From: Lingula anatina
Lineage: Eukaryota; Brachiopoda; Lingulata; Lingulida; Lingulidae
Assembly (NCBI RefSeq): GCF_001039355.2
Contig: NW_019775946.1
Location: 689,195 to 753,194 of the forward strand
Direction: 5' to 3'
DNA: 64,000 nucleotides
Shown: positions 1-13,510 of the stretch, one piece after another
How the letters are laid out: the number at the start of each line of letters is the position of its first letter
Numbering within the stretch: position 1 is the stretch's first letter
Notes under the pieces: model-generated
What the model saw: the letters and a program-made list of their open reading frames with translations, nothing else
The model's database searches: none
Told to the model about the DNA's origin: nothing
Position numbers and translations under genes: made by a program

Positions 1-1438
1 CCTGCAAGTGTATAATCAGTTTATCATGCTTTTTTTCTCTCATTCTAATTCTGGTGTCGAATACTCTGCACAGACACGCAACACTGCCCTTGTAGCTGCT
101 GATGATGTACATTTTGTATGCTAACAAGAGAAAGAAATAGCCTTTGTATTTCCCGATGAAGGCTGAACTGCTTGCTGTATTTTATAGCTGCAGACGCAGC
201 AAGGCTCACGTAAGACATCTGAGATGAAGTATTTTACAAAGGAGAATGTTAAAAGACAAGCCTGCAGTTCTGAAAAGTTCAGATCTGGGGACGATGTATG
301 CCTTTGTTCTGCGTACATGCAATGTCTTACATGCAGCTTGTGTCCATTTACAACATCAATTTTGTTCCATAAAACTCCGAAGACGTAGGTAAAATCATTA
401 CATTGGGTATTTGTAACGTGTTAAATGATGCTAGGTGAAAGAAAATTAAATTAAGCGCAGTTGCCTATTTGGGGGTTTTAGAAAAACCTATTCTTAAAAA
501 AAGTGGCACTTCCACTTCCCAGTCAAAATCCATATCCTTGTGCTTTAGTTTTGAAGGAAATGCCCATATAATTGTATAAACGTCATGTTAGGGTTACATT
601 CGGTACATTTTTTCATCAGTAAAAGTTAATTGAAAGGACAGCTGCCAGTGTGACGTCACTTCTCATGGTACGTACAGGTGCCCCAATGGAGGCTTCTGTC
701 TAGCGCTAATAATCTCGGCAAGTACGCCTCTACGGAACATGTCTCTTTCCAATGAGGACAAAACACTGTTTTTCTTTTATCTCTCAATGCCAAAATATGA
801 TAGACTAAATAATTACAAATACGTTTGAAACACTGCCTCCCTCAAATGCGTGCTGTCCCAAATTTGCAATTGATGATTTTGTAAAACTTTCAGTAATCTA
901 CTGAAATGTTTTATCTGATTAATCATTTTTCCTGCATTTTGACATTTGAGGCATAACACAACATCTAGGAGAAACCCTCGTGAGGTTTTGGCATCAAAAT
1001 AACAAATTACCATCGACATTTTCTACTGTTTACCTACCGATTCTCTACCGAGCGCCAAGCTCCGACTTCACATCTACGTTTATAAACCTTTTCTGTTAGC
1101 TTAGTTCATGCAAGAACAGTTATGACGTGGATGCATTTTTCTTTTTCGGTAAAAACCTAATTTTGAGCAGACGCGGTGTTTTCATGACATGACAGTGACG
1201 AAAAATATAAAATCCTGGGATACAATGTATCTAAGTGAAAAATGGCGCTGGTTGTAATTTTTCATTCTGTAATTAATTTTGTCACACTTTGCTGTGGGTA
1301 CAGAGTAGATGTATACACTTTGATTTTTTGAAACAGCAAAATTTTCAGTACCGTACCTTGAAGTTTAATTTTACCTGATTTAATTTCTTTCTGTTATTTT
1401 ATCAGTCTTTTCGTAAACCAATCATTCATTGTGTGAAA

Positions 1439-1530
1439 TATATATATATATATATATATGCAGCTTTATTTTGAAATGATTCCTTTAACTGAGTCTCACC
1501 ATCATCATCATTATCGTCATCATCACCCTC
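1439..1530. repeat. (TA)n and (CAT)n microsatellites
   Basis: A TA dinucleotide run spans about 1439-1459, and a degenerate CAT/ATC trinucleotide run spans about 1498-1530. Confidence 0.85.
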
Positions 1531-3800
1531 TTAAGGCGAACGCAGAGAACGTAGTAAAGGTTATGATTAAGGATGATTTCAAAATATACCCTTGCCTTAC
1601 GATTTAAGGTTTTATAAAAAAAGAGACCGAGAAACTGCTGTTATGTTTTTGACCAGCGTTCTTCGTTTTGGCAAGCCACACCATATCATAAAGCAATGAC
1701 CTTTTTTTAATTTTTTTTATACCATATGTACTTCATAGGAACTAACAAACCATTGACATCTAAATACTAGCACACCGCTAATATTTTGACAGGTCAATTG
1801 AAAAAAATCGCCTGGAAGCGTGCCTACCCGTATGTCATTTTCCATAAGTTAAAACATATCATTTTGTATTATAGTAATTTGCACGATAGGTGGGGGTCAA
1901 TAAAGCTTTCCGCTAAGGAGTTGATTAGTTCAAGATTAGACTTGTGTCCGGCACAACACCATCTTATACAGGAGTCCCTTACCCTGTAGTGAGCTGGATC
2001 AGGGATGATGGATTAATGAGAGACAAATTACTTTTCAGAAAACCTGCGTCATTGGGAATCAAACATGCACTGGCTGTCCTCGATGGCAGCTATTCCGGGA
2101 ACTCTGAAATTAAGCCGCGTGGCACCTTTCAGGCAATATGACCCGTCTTCTGTCCCTGCCGATAGTGACGTATCGACAACGTGCACCTGTCATTCATTTC
2201 ACGGTTGCTACATGTACATATGTGTATGTTTTTGATTCTTGTTGTATTCCAATCTAAGGACGCGAGGATATACATGTTGATGGAACATCAAATAGCAAGC
2301 ACGCTGTTTGTCTAATCCTGTGACACATTTTATCAATCTTTGTCGGATACCCTAGGTCAAGTCGATCACAGTCTCCAGCACACTGCATAGCAAAATTCAT
2401 CGACTTTTAATTCGGACTGGTGACATTATTCTAAATATGGAAAATTAATTCAGTAAAGCAATCAGATCCCCCTCTAAACCTTACAAAATTAGTTTTGCAC
2501 TCGTTGTGAATTTTTTGTCTGCATTTTTATTTAAAATGATATCTAAATTATAATGATAACATTTTGTGGACATTTTTGTAGATACATTCGAGTATACTAT
2601 AAACAAAAAGTCTCTTCTTATACCTACATGGCTATACTGAGAAACTATATTTCAGAAAATATATATACTATAGTTTGTAACAAAACATTGTAGCGTGTAC
2701 TTTTACCTCAGACATCGGACATATCTCATTTCTTACATGTATCGAAAGCTTTCATTCCAGTAAAACCATTTCGCCTGGGAATTTCTTTTTTCATATATAT
2801 ATATCAAGAATGTTGAGTACCTTTTTACTATTTCAAAATGTAAAATGCATCATTTTTATAATCATTTACCACAACCATTTTACACAAGTATATGGTATAA
2901 TCAGCTCGGTTTATAAGGAACTTTGACGATGTGTTCGACACCATGCCTTTATACGGTCAGCTGCTGATATAAGCAATGCGCGACTTGTGAGAGAGAATGG
3001 CAGATATCTGGAGGAGCGCGCACTCACATACATACATTGTAAAGGATTGAATTTCTAATGTAAGCCAGTGTTCATAACGCACTGAAATGGTGTTTTCGTG
3101 TTGTTTTAATCGCGATAGATTCTGCTGCCGCCAGTATTACCGGGTTAGGCAATATATAATGTTCACGTTAAGTGCATGTACATGTACGTTCCCATATCTT
3201 CCCAACAGTATTCACAGTCCTACTTCATTATTTTGATATATAATTTTTTCATCATATCAAATGGGCATGCTGCGCTGTTTTAGCGCTCTTATCTTTTCTA
3301 CAATCTAATAAAATGTATTTTTTTCTAATAGAGACTAACTAAATCTTAGCAAAACTCAATACAATTCAATGTAAGATATAGAATTGGACGTGAAAGTGGA
3401 TTAGCGAGCTCCCATGCATACTAGAATACCGAGAGTGCTGTAAGGATAAAACTCATTCACATTAATCTCCTATTGGCACTAATACCCATCCATACGCTAG
3501 GGGATTCTGTTGACAAAACAAAATGGACACGGAATAGTAAAAATGTGTGTGCTGGATGAATATCAAACGGAGCGTATTCACTTTCAATTACCTGTTGAAG
3601 CTTAAAGCCAGACTTCAGAGCTCCTGTTTATCAAATAGAGCGTCTCCCTTTACACGGTTTAATTGGGTTTCAGTGCCCAGTACTGGGGCAGTGGTGATAT
3701 CTACGGATTGGTTTTTAGAAATTTATCAGTTGACATAAAAAAAGAAGAAAAAAGGGTAAATTATCAATTGTTGATATGTGGTTGAATTTTTCCTCACAAA

Positions 3801-3805
3801 AATAA

Positions 3806-3840
<35 letters not shown>

Positions 3841-3845
3841 AAATA
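3801..3845. repeat. (AAAT)n microsatellite
   Basis: About ten tandem AAAT units are visible. Confidence 0.95.
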
Positions 3846-6800
3846 GAAAAAAGACAAGGCTTAGAATCACTTACGAACGGGCATTGAAGTAAATGACACT
3901 TGGCATGACTTGCACTTTTTGCCATACCACGCAAAAACTTATTTACCCTGTAAATTAAATTAAGTCAATTGCTACCTTCCTCAAGGGCGTCTATTAAGTA
4001 TTGATCAAGCTCAAAGTTTGAGAAAAAAACATAAATCTATAGAAATATTATAGTACCAAAAATGGGGGGAAATGCAAGGAAAGGAAATGTTTTCTTCTAC
4101 CACGTAAGAGTGTGTTTATAGACATGAATGAAGCCTAATAAGGCACAACTGTGAGTATTATACTGACAACAAGAAGCTGGAGGCGATCGTACATCATAAC
4201 ACGATATTTTAAGATGGTTTTGTCGAAATATGCCCACTGCTCGGTTTTGTTTGAGAGGAAATCTGTGCAGTATGACATCAATGGAAACTTCATTAAACAA
4301 ATACATTTGAATGGCATAATGGATAAACTTGCAAAAAAATATAACAGACAAATAACGTCAGCATCAATATAAAGTTTACACTCTTTACTAGCAATCAATT
4401 TTTGGCGTTACTTATTGCACTTTAATTTCACTTCGTGCTTTTCTAATGCATCCGCCAAAACATTCTGCATTGTCTTGTTCACGAGAATTTTAATGATTTC
4501 CAATATGAAACAATTTGTGTGTTTTTTGCTTAGATGACTATATTATTGAAGTAAATCTTTTTGAGTTGATTTGATACCAGTTACTAGGAAAGGTTAGTCT
4601 TTTACATGCAGATGTCAGATTACAGCGGCAAGGGAGTTTTTTTTTTCTAACAGATCTAAGAAACTACACGCAAGAGTAAGGGAGTCATGAATAAAATACT
4701 CACTTGCAAGTCAAATTGCACTAATGAGTAGAGACTTCTAATAAACAGGCATATAAAAGCATATGCCCATTGAACAATGGTTTTGAGCAGTGCTATCAAA
4801 GGATTTCGTTCTAAAGTACTTCTAATTGAATTACTAAGGCGCATAATGCTATTTTGTTTCATTGACATGTGTCAGTTTGGGACAAATTATGGATGTTGAT
4901 ACCAAATCAACATTTTCATGAGATTTAAGGCACAAATGCAAAAAGAGAGAGAGGTTAAATAAACCCAGAGGAATAAGTGGGTGCAAGCGTTCCCAATTTG
5001 ACTTCGCATTTGAGACATGTGGAACCATCAGCCTTCAAACACCATCCGTAGCGTCGGTGCTGCAGGGTATGATTTGGACAAAATAATTGTAAGAGATCCG
5101 AAACTGTCACTCTAACGTCACTGTCGTTTGTACAGTTAATACGCTCTTAGCGCAATGATTAAAGTCTTTCACAATGGCGGGCCATTACGAGGTGGTACAC
5201 GAGACACGTAGTTTTATCAAAATATAAAGCTTTTTATTACCCTTATGTCATTTTCCTCAGAAAAACTAGGAACTGAGCTGTAGTTACTAAAGTTTGTCCT
5301 TCATCAAGTAAAAAGAAGATAGTGTATAAAATGAACGGACTAAGACCGCCTTTTCAGCCCCCAACTGGATTGAATTTTTTTCTTATCGTTTTGGTATATG
5401 CTTACACACATTTAGATAGAGTAATAATTGTCAGTTATTCCAAGATTGACAATTAATCAAACGTATATAGAAAATCTTTTATATAAAATACATGGCATTA
5501 ATATTCCAACCGATGATGCTAGTCGTATCGTCTATTTCTTCGTTATTCACTTACGACTAATGTTCCAATAATACTACTTTTTATTGTGATACAACACCAC
5601 AAATCGTGTCAACTCTGTTGGTGTCGATGTTATTGGGATGGTTTTGTGTAGATGTCATATTCTAAAATGCTTTAATCAATTGCTCGAGCAGCATTACAAG
5701 AACTGTTACCGCAGCTGCGCTTCTTTTATATCGCAGGGACACAAAGGCATGTACATGTACACAGTATTTTATCTTGTTATACACATTTGTATGCTGAGTC
5801 ATTTTTCTCTTGCGAGACAAGACATACTAAATATGCAGTGTCGCTAGCTTATAATAACATCAGGTCCCATCAGTTTCAAGCCACACATACCGAGACGTCG
5901 TTAAGTCAGAATTTTTTTTAAGTACTATTGTGAATACCGGGAATGTAAAGATCCACCAGAATATATATAAAAAAAGTTTCGTTAAATACTAAAACTATTT
6001 GTACTGAAAAGCTTTGACGCAGTAGTTTTTTTTTTTTTTCCTACCAGGAATATGACGTTCAATACAAAAATGATGGCCCAACAGTACAACTATACAACTA
6101 TACAACTAATTGCAAGGCAGTAAGCTTTTTGCAGTTCCTTGGACAACGCCATTCTTGGTATCGTAATGATTCATTTTAACAGGGTGGAGCAACGCTCTTT
6201 AGAATTTTGGACAAGTGCCCGAATTCATTCCAAACCTGATTGACAGTACCCTGTTTACACCATTTTGTCTTCTCCGGCCAAGAAAGAAAGAAACAGTCAC
6301 TGCGTCAGTAAAGGCGAATAAAACGATCATATTTCAGAAGTTGTAAAGGTAAATTCCTGGAAGATATCAACCTGTACATTATTGTAGAACAGGAGACTCC
6401 CAGGAGAATGTGCGTGTGCGGAAGATGGCACATTTATCAGTTTCTTTAGAAAATTATAGGTGAATTTCCGAAACGTTTCAATCGCGGCTTGCGCTTTGAA
6501 ACTATGGTTTTTGAATAAACGCCACAGTTTAACCTAGAAAACTGTAATGCGGCAGAGGAAATATCAGTAAGAAAAATGCAGTGACATAATGGTATGAAAT
6601 GGACAATTATGAGTTACCTGTTAATGTGTGCGCTTATATATTTGATAAATATACATAAAATACATCACTCTACAAGAACTTGGATAACAGGCATTATAAA
6701 ATTAGTGGTAAAGTATATTAAAAATTGCAAAAAAGATGCAAATTACAATCCCTGGTAATCAAAGATACAAAAGGTATCAATGAAGATAAAACATTACCAA

Positions 6801-8770
6801 GAACATCAATCTAGGAGACGTCGTAAAACCGGAAACACAGATCGCTTACCGTTGCAGGTGCCCGTCTCTCTATGTGAGAACTGTCCTTAGAGATAAACAC
6901 TAAAAAGTCTGGCTTTTATTGCAGAAAAATTGCCCGTTCTCCGTACCTGCCGTCTCCCCTTGTCTCCAAGTAAAGGTAACACTGACCTCGCCGACAGTTT
7001 ATCTTGTACCTTAAAGTTATGACACAGTCCTGCAAGACGCTTAATTTCCTGTTTTGTTCCTCGAACGATTAGATTACTTTCAATAGCTATCAGGTTCACA
7101 GATGGCAACTGCAATTGTGGAATTGGCAATTGAGAGTTCTTCTAAACTTCGCTAGCAGCTTCAGTTTTAAATGGCGCTGCTTCTTTCTGTGAGTACCGGG
7201 TTACGAATTTGGTCGGCACTTATAACAGCTACCACCCCCAGATCAGATCTCTCATTGAATGACCTAAAAAATACGTGCGTATCCCTTTGAAAACAAAGTA
7301 TCCAAATTAATGCCCACACAAAACAATTTTTCGTCACGGGTGAGATTCTTAGATATCAATGATGAATATGAGGCATCCGATTCCCCCAGCTGAATTCTTA
7401 ATCTGATTCGCTCTGAAAAGGATGAAGCTATTTGTGCATTAAGATATTAATTAGTAACTCTACCAGTCACCAGGCTTTGGGTAATCTAGCTCGCTAATTT
7501 GCTTCTGGACAACATTTTAAACCTGTATCTTATTAAAGAAGTGCATACTTAATGTAACTGATACGTCAAACAAAGATGAGCGTTACGGGCGGATCGAAAA
7601 ATCAATGTTCTTGATTGTTGGTAAAATCTTTCTAATTAGCACGGCTTCTTTGGTTTTGACTACTGCGTATCCTTACACTGTATAAAATAACGGAAGATAT
7701 ATCAATTATGCGAATCAAGTGCCACTTAAAATGTTTGCCCGATGGCTTTACTTGTATTTGGTATTTCTCAATCCTTGCAACACCCATGCATTCATTCTCA
7801 TTAAATAAATGTAATTCAGAACTGATACAGTTTGGGCTGCCTGACGCACTTTCCTCTTAAGAAAATATAACTAAATTATCGAACGGCATCGTAAGACTTT
7901 ACTTACCATATGGTCTTATACGTACGTACAATAACTCGGTATTGTTTTTCTCTACCGCAGCACTCAGTCTTCTCACAGGCACTCCGGTGACAGCTTGTTA
8001 CTGTTTGGGGATGGCACAGGTAGTCATAACACGCTCCTCCTATAATTTCCTACGTCTGAAGCTGCGAAAACATTTAGTCACTATTTATACCTTTGGAAGA
8101 ACAAACCATACATTTCCGTCTTTCACAATACAAAGCCAAAAGGTGGAAATTCGATGAGAACTATAAACAAGTGCACCGACTTCTGCGGCAAATATTTTCA
8201 CCCACACAATCTTCTACGCATGCGACTCGGGCAATGAATGCTGCTGCTCAGTTTTCACGCCTTCTCCCCTTGTAACATTACATGTGTTTTCCAGAGGGAC
8301 GCATTGCCATGTGTTGTGCTTCACACAATAACATTATTACCCTGACGTTATACCATTATCTGCTAACACTGTCATCAACCGATTGTCGTAAACCAAGTTT
8401 TTTTTCAAGTTTAACAGAATTTCCAAGTAAACGTGGAATGAAAAATAAAGTAAAAAATGAAGTACGTCTGAAGCGTGATTCTTAATGGAAAAATGCCAGA
8501 CTCACTTAATGGACTTTCTGTTTTACTTTTTCCTTTCTTTTCTATCGATCTTTTATTCATTTATTCGACTATTTGTTCATTTAGATATCGAATTATCAAT
8601 AATTTTATTTAATCATTCACATTTTACTTTGGAATAATCTACTCTTAAACTTAAACGGATAGCAACTGTTCGACAGTTTTACCACACTTACCAATTGTAA
8701 ATGAATCCATTCCGACATTCAAAGTTGGTCTATGTTTTTTTTTTCCTAAAAATTTTGGCTTTTTTTGTGA

Positions 8771-8788
8771 TAATCTCTTAAGAGATTA
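8771..8788. repeat. 18-bp perfect palindrome
   Basis: The sequence TAATCTCTTAAGAGATTA is its own reverse complement with no spacer. A related half (TTAAGAGATTAG) occurs near 9010. It could be a dimeric binding site or chance in AT-rich DNA. Confidence 0.6.
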
Positions 8789-11053
8789 TTACGTAGGTAG
8801 CCATCTATGAAGGTCCGGGTCTGATGGCAAGCTCAGATTCTAAATTTATTGCGATAACCGCTATTTTTGTGGTATATGGCGTTTATTATATTTCTATGAG
8901 TTGTTTTTATTATAAAATATGAATCTCATTCGAACAGTTGTTATCTCATTAAGACGTTAAACTATTTGATAAAAAAAACACTCAATTGCACAAGAGTTCG
9001 TGGTACAATTTAAGAGATTAGAAGAAGGTTCAATCTACGACCTTAGTGAAAAAAAACGAATAAGTCACTTTAAAAGTATTTAAAGAAACTTTTGTATTCT
9101 TTTCGTATGTGTTATACATGTTGAAATAAGAAATCAGATTCAAAATATTTTCCAAACAAGAACCATAAAAGCTTTAAAATACAAATACTACTTATAACAA
9201 CTATTAAACTTATCGTCTATTGGTACCCAATGAATATTTGAAAGGAAAATGCGCCGTTTCCCCAGGGAATTGAATTCAAGCTAATCATTATTTTAACTAT
9301 TAATTTCATCAAAACACTCTTCACAATTTTGTGTTTATGTGACACAACAGCTGTCCAACGCCAGGCCAAAACTGCATTTTCTTATTTCCTTTTAATTGGT
9401 CACGTTCTCATAAAACTCACTTTCTGAAATCGTGCGCGGTATAAGCTGTTCATATCTTGCTCCTGGCAATATTGACCTGGAGGTTGACACATCATTTTGA
9501 CTTTGACACACGAGATTCCTTTGCCTTCTGAATAATTCACCTACAGTGAGATCGTTAAGCTGAAAGGTCGGGAGGTCGACTGGGTAATTTTTAGGGATTT
9601 TTTTTTCACCATGATGCACAGGTGACAGCATATATCAAGATCAAAAGTTGCTATATGTCAGAAGGGCGGTGGATAAATCTCCTAAATTACGTCAAATTAT
9701 TATTTTTTCGTCTTTTAGGTGATACAAGTTATTTTTCGTAAAACAAAACCTAGTTTAGACAAATTAAGGACCGAACCTGCGGTGCAAATGACCTCGGTTT
9801 GCAATGTTAAAAGATTACATACAAGATTAAATCTACTGTATGGCCTATAGACTTGATTTGCCTGGCTGCGCCGCGGGGAAAAATACCCGTTGCTTCTATA
9901 CATGTATGTTGTCATGTGGCCACAACAGGGCTTTCAATAAATGTCATTCTCAATTGTTCTTCCAATTGCCTGCCAATCTGCGTACAGAATTTGGTTCCTG
10001 CAGATTGATGCGTGTAGGATAGCGTTACTATTTCAATCAGCCGGATATGTGGCACCACAACCTCGTCCTTTCTATATAATGAGGACAATGGAATCCAACA
10101 TACACAATGACAGCATGGATATTAGCTTTAAGTTATTTACCTGAGATTATATGCAATTTGGGCGTTTTGAAATCAGAATTAGTGAAGGTGTGAAGAAGAA
10201 GCTCTGTCCCCAAAAATGAGACGCAAGAGTCTCATTAACATGACAGGAAGCGCCCCTCATGACGCATTTCACTTAATTGGATCAATTACTTTTAAGATTC
10301 GAACGAAGGCACTAGAAATTTCCGGTTTGCCCACTTAAACAAAAACGGGGTTATTCCATGAAAATTGTAACTTAGATTATTTTTAATAAGATCTGTACAC
10401 TTCCTTAAGAACGACACGGCACTCAGGACAGCTCTACGTGACGCAATGTGAGTAAGGAATCGAGGGGGCTGACTTCATGGATGCTGTTATACTATATTTT
10501 GTTTGTTATCCGTGTTTAGCACATACGTCACTCTCTTCTGTGCTAAATATATGTCCCTGTGTCAATGAAATTATCATTAATTTGACTAGAATAACGACTT
10601 TTCTCTGAAAACATGATTGAGCCAGCCTGGTTTAGGTACGATTTCGTGTTTGCATGTAACGGAAAAGCTTCAAAGTTCGAAACTCAAATGACGGTTTCCA
10701 TATTATACCCCACCCTTAGAAACCACGCGTGTAAGATGTCATTAAACAAAAGGGTAAAATTAATAAAAAAACACATTGGAGTGTTAGAAAAACGTCTTTT
10801 TGAAGTTCACTTGAATTCAGTCTTAACCGGTATTCCCAAACGATCAACTGTGACATTATCTTATTGCATAACACTCAGTGCTTTTGTTAGCCACATCATT
10901 ATGTAACTTTAGGATAAAGAAGTGAAGAAATGTCAACACGAAATGCTACATCTTACTCTTTGTCTTTTCTATGCCTATTTCTCTGTGTGTATGATGAACA
11001 AAGTTAATCCTAAAGATATTCTGACATTTACACATAACTACATCCAATGGTAT

Positions 11054-11059
11054 TTTATT
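11054..11059 (-). terminator. Possible polyadenylation signal AATAAA
   Basis: AATAAA on the minus strand, about 105 bp downstream of the stop of the candidate 79-residue protein. The hexamer is common in AT-rich DNA, so support comes from its position only. Confidence 0.3.
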
Positions 11060-11164
11060 CAGGATACAGGACTGCAATACAAGTCTAGCGTAGCTTAGTA
11101 GCACCAGAAATCTCGGCCAAACTTAGCTCGCAAAACAAGCAATTAAAACAATATAACAATGCAA

Positions 11165-11511
11165 TTATACATATCCTTTGAGGGTATGGTTTCTTCTTTC
11201 CTGAGTTACAAATGTGCTGTTCCAAGTTATCGTCACATTATGCATATAAATGGCATAAAAACCAACGGGCTTCAGATCCACAGACACTTGCCAAGCGAGT
11301 GCTGAAAAAAAGATAATAAAATCACTCGCTCGACGTTGCATTGGCAAAAGTTCCAATTAGTGCAAATTATAGCTGACTGCTTTTTGGCATGTTGGTAGAC
11401 ACGATTACCAGATCCATATTGTACGATATCGACGGGTTGAGGCATATTTTTTAACAGCTCAAAGAAAAGCAACAGAATTAAATACACCTTTCTAAATACA
11501 TGCAATTTCAT
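11165..11511 (-). CDS. Candidate small secreted glycoprotein, two exons (hypothetical)
   Basis: Proposed exons on the minus strand are 11511-11409 and 11301-11165, with a 107-bp GT-AG intron whose acceptor follows a run of T (TTTTTTTCAG). Joined phases agree and give 79 residues. The N-terminus, MKLHVFRKVYLILLLFFELL, looks like a signal peptide or signal anchor. The second exon carries three N-glycosylation sequons (NVT, NST, NHT) within about 20 residues and no cysteine. An AATAAA lies about 105 bp past the stop (11059-11054). I do not recognise a family. It could also be chance, or part of a larger gene, because a short protein with one good intron is weak evidence. Confidence 0.35.
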
Positions 11512-13205
11512 TTTCTTTCACCATATACACGATATTTAAAAGTGTTGGGAAACACGCTCAGTACACCTACTTGGAACCGATGTTCTTGTTTGACCTACAT
11601 TCTGTTGCAATTTGTTAATCGATTACATTTCGTCAATTCTGACAAGGAAAAAATCAAATTTGTTTTTACTTAAAGTCATAAACTGTTTTTTTTTTCAAGT
11701 GATAATGATGATGTGTTCGAACCTGCAGTCATGACTTCAGTTGCTTTTTATAAATTTAAACAGACGCAGAAAACTGGGTAAAGTCCCATCGTTTTCAGGG
11801 TTTCTACAAGGTAACACCCCTTTTCAATTTCATACCGTGTATATTAATTGATATATAATTATTTTTTAACAAACAACTTTGAAGTTGTTCCAATCAATTA
11901 CGTAGATATTTTTCTTCTTCGGTGATACACTATATGACCGGTTTGCAAATTGTGGTTTGGTTTACAATGGAAACACACAGACTTGAACCAGAGTTTTTCA
12001 TGGATAAACGCTATTAACATGGCTTTGACTCTAGTGAAGTGTGAGTCAGTTAATCTGCTTTAATTCTATAGAACATTTATTTGGAATTTCTTCAAGTCGT
12101 TCGATACACTTTAAAAAGTTTAGACAACATGTTAAGTGCCAATATTGGTGTAATGGTCCTTAATCATTTTGTTGCGTTATTTGGTTTAACGCCAAGGGTT
12201 CTAGGGCTTTAATGTCGGTCGCCCGGCTGATTCTACGTAGCAAAAGAACAAAAACTGGCGTGTACGCTTTGCAATATGCCTAACTCCAAGGTATACATGG
12301 ATATCATTTCAATCATTCTTTGATACTTGAAATGGTTTAAAATACCCAAAGTGGTATTTTGCAACAAAGTCGCTGGCAAGAGAATGTAATTACAAAACGT
12401 CATGGAGTCAAGAGAGGAGAAAATTGTAAGAAGCAATGTGGTATCAAGCAAGGATGCATTCCTCACAGTTGCTTATTGGCCCTTGGTCGGGCTTTGAAAC
12501 AAGCTACATATACAACTGGGAATAATTGAAAATGAAACCGTACCTAAAAATCGCGGAAGATACAGCCGCATGGCAAGAAACACCTTAGATTTGCAAAACA
12601 TTGACGGCAATAGATATACCAACAGCATATGCTCCTCATTATCAATGTTAATGAGGTCAAATACAGCCTTAGCTGTCAAGCGAACATCAACGCCGGTAAT
12701 CATAGAGCAAAATGAAGTTGGCATTGTGAATGATTATACCAGCCTAGGAAGTTGGATAAACGATGGGGGCCATTCATATGAAATAAATAAAACTGCAGAT
12801 TAATAAAGTATATGTATGTGCCAGCATTTAAAAGAAAAGATTTGGTTTAGCAAATGATGATGGCTGTGAGCAAGATACGGTTTTGTAATGCTAACCATCA
12901 AACAATCTTCGCACTCTGAAACCTGACAATTGTGTAACTGCCAAGTCAAAGCTTGGCATATTTTAAATTTTAATAATTCAGACCTTCCCAATTATTTCGC
13001 TGCTGTATACTATAGAACCCTCCAATAGAGAAAGAAAACTGTAATTAAAAAGATAAAACAGTTACAAATATTAGAAGAAGTATATGCGTCACTGATTTGA
13101 CTTTAATGTTTACCTTTTTTGTGGTATGATCATTAACGTGTTTTCACATAACTTAATGTATTTCTTAACTATACTGAACTAGTGATGGAATTGTTTTTTA
13201 TATCA

Positions 13206-13510
13206 TATGAAAAAAGAAAATTAAAATCGAAAAAGCCTACACAAACCACATTTCGCATTTCCTTTCTCTCTCTCTTAACCACAACACGTCCTTCCTCTCG
13301 AAAAACGAGAAAAACATTTGGCACAACGAAAAGAATTTAGATTTTCCTATATTTCTATAATTTGTATTGAAAAAGAATATAAAATTTAAAAAAAACGTAC
13401 ACATTCCACAATTTCATGTCTCTTTCTGTAAACCTCTTTCTACGTGCACCCTCTCGAAATATGAGAAAAATTATTTGGCTTAAACTAATAGCATTCGGAT
13501 TCCCTTATCC
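13206..13510. repeat. Diverged tandem duplication, unit about 160 bp
   Basis: Two adjacent segments, about 13206-13345 and 13367-13510, share an ordered set of motifs: an A-rich start, ACACA-CCACA, a pyrimidine run of TTTCTCTCT type, ACGT-CC, CCTCTCGAAA, GAGAAAAA and ATTTGGC. The match is imperfect, so it is an old duplication or two copies of one repeat. Confidence 0.6.

Larger units (their letters stand above)
1..11053. other. Gene-poor intergenic DNA
   Basis: I see no supported gene here. Open frames are all below about 100 codons, lack recognisable domains and are not joined by convincing splice sites. The DNA is AT-rich, with short homopolymer runs and a few microsatellites listed separately. 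It may hold regulatory DNA for genes outside the window, but nothing in a single sequence proves that. Confidence 0.6.
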
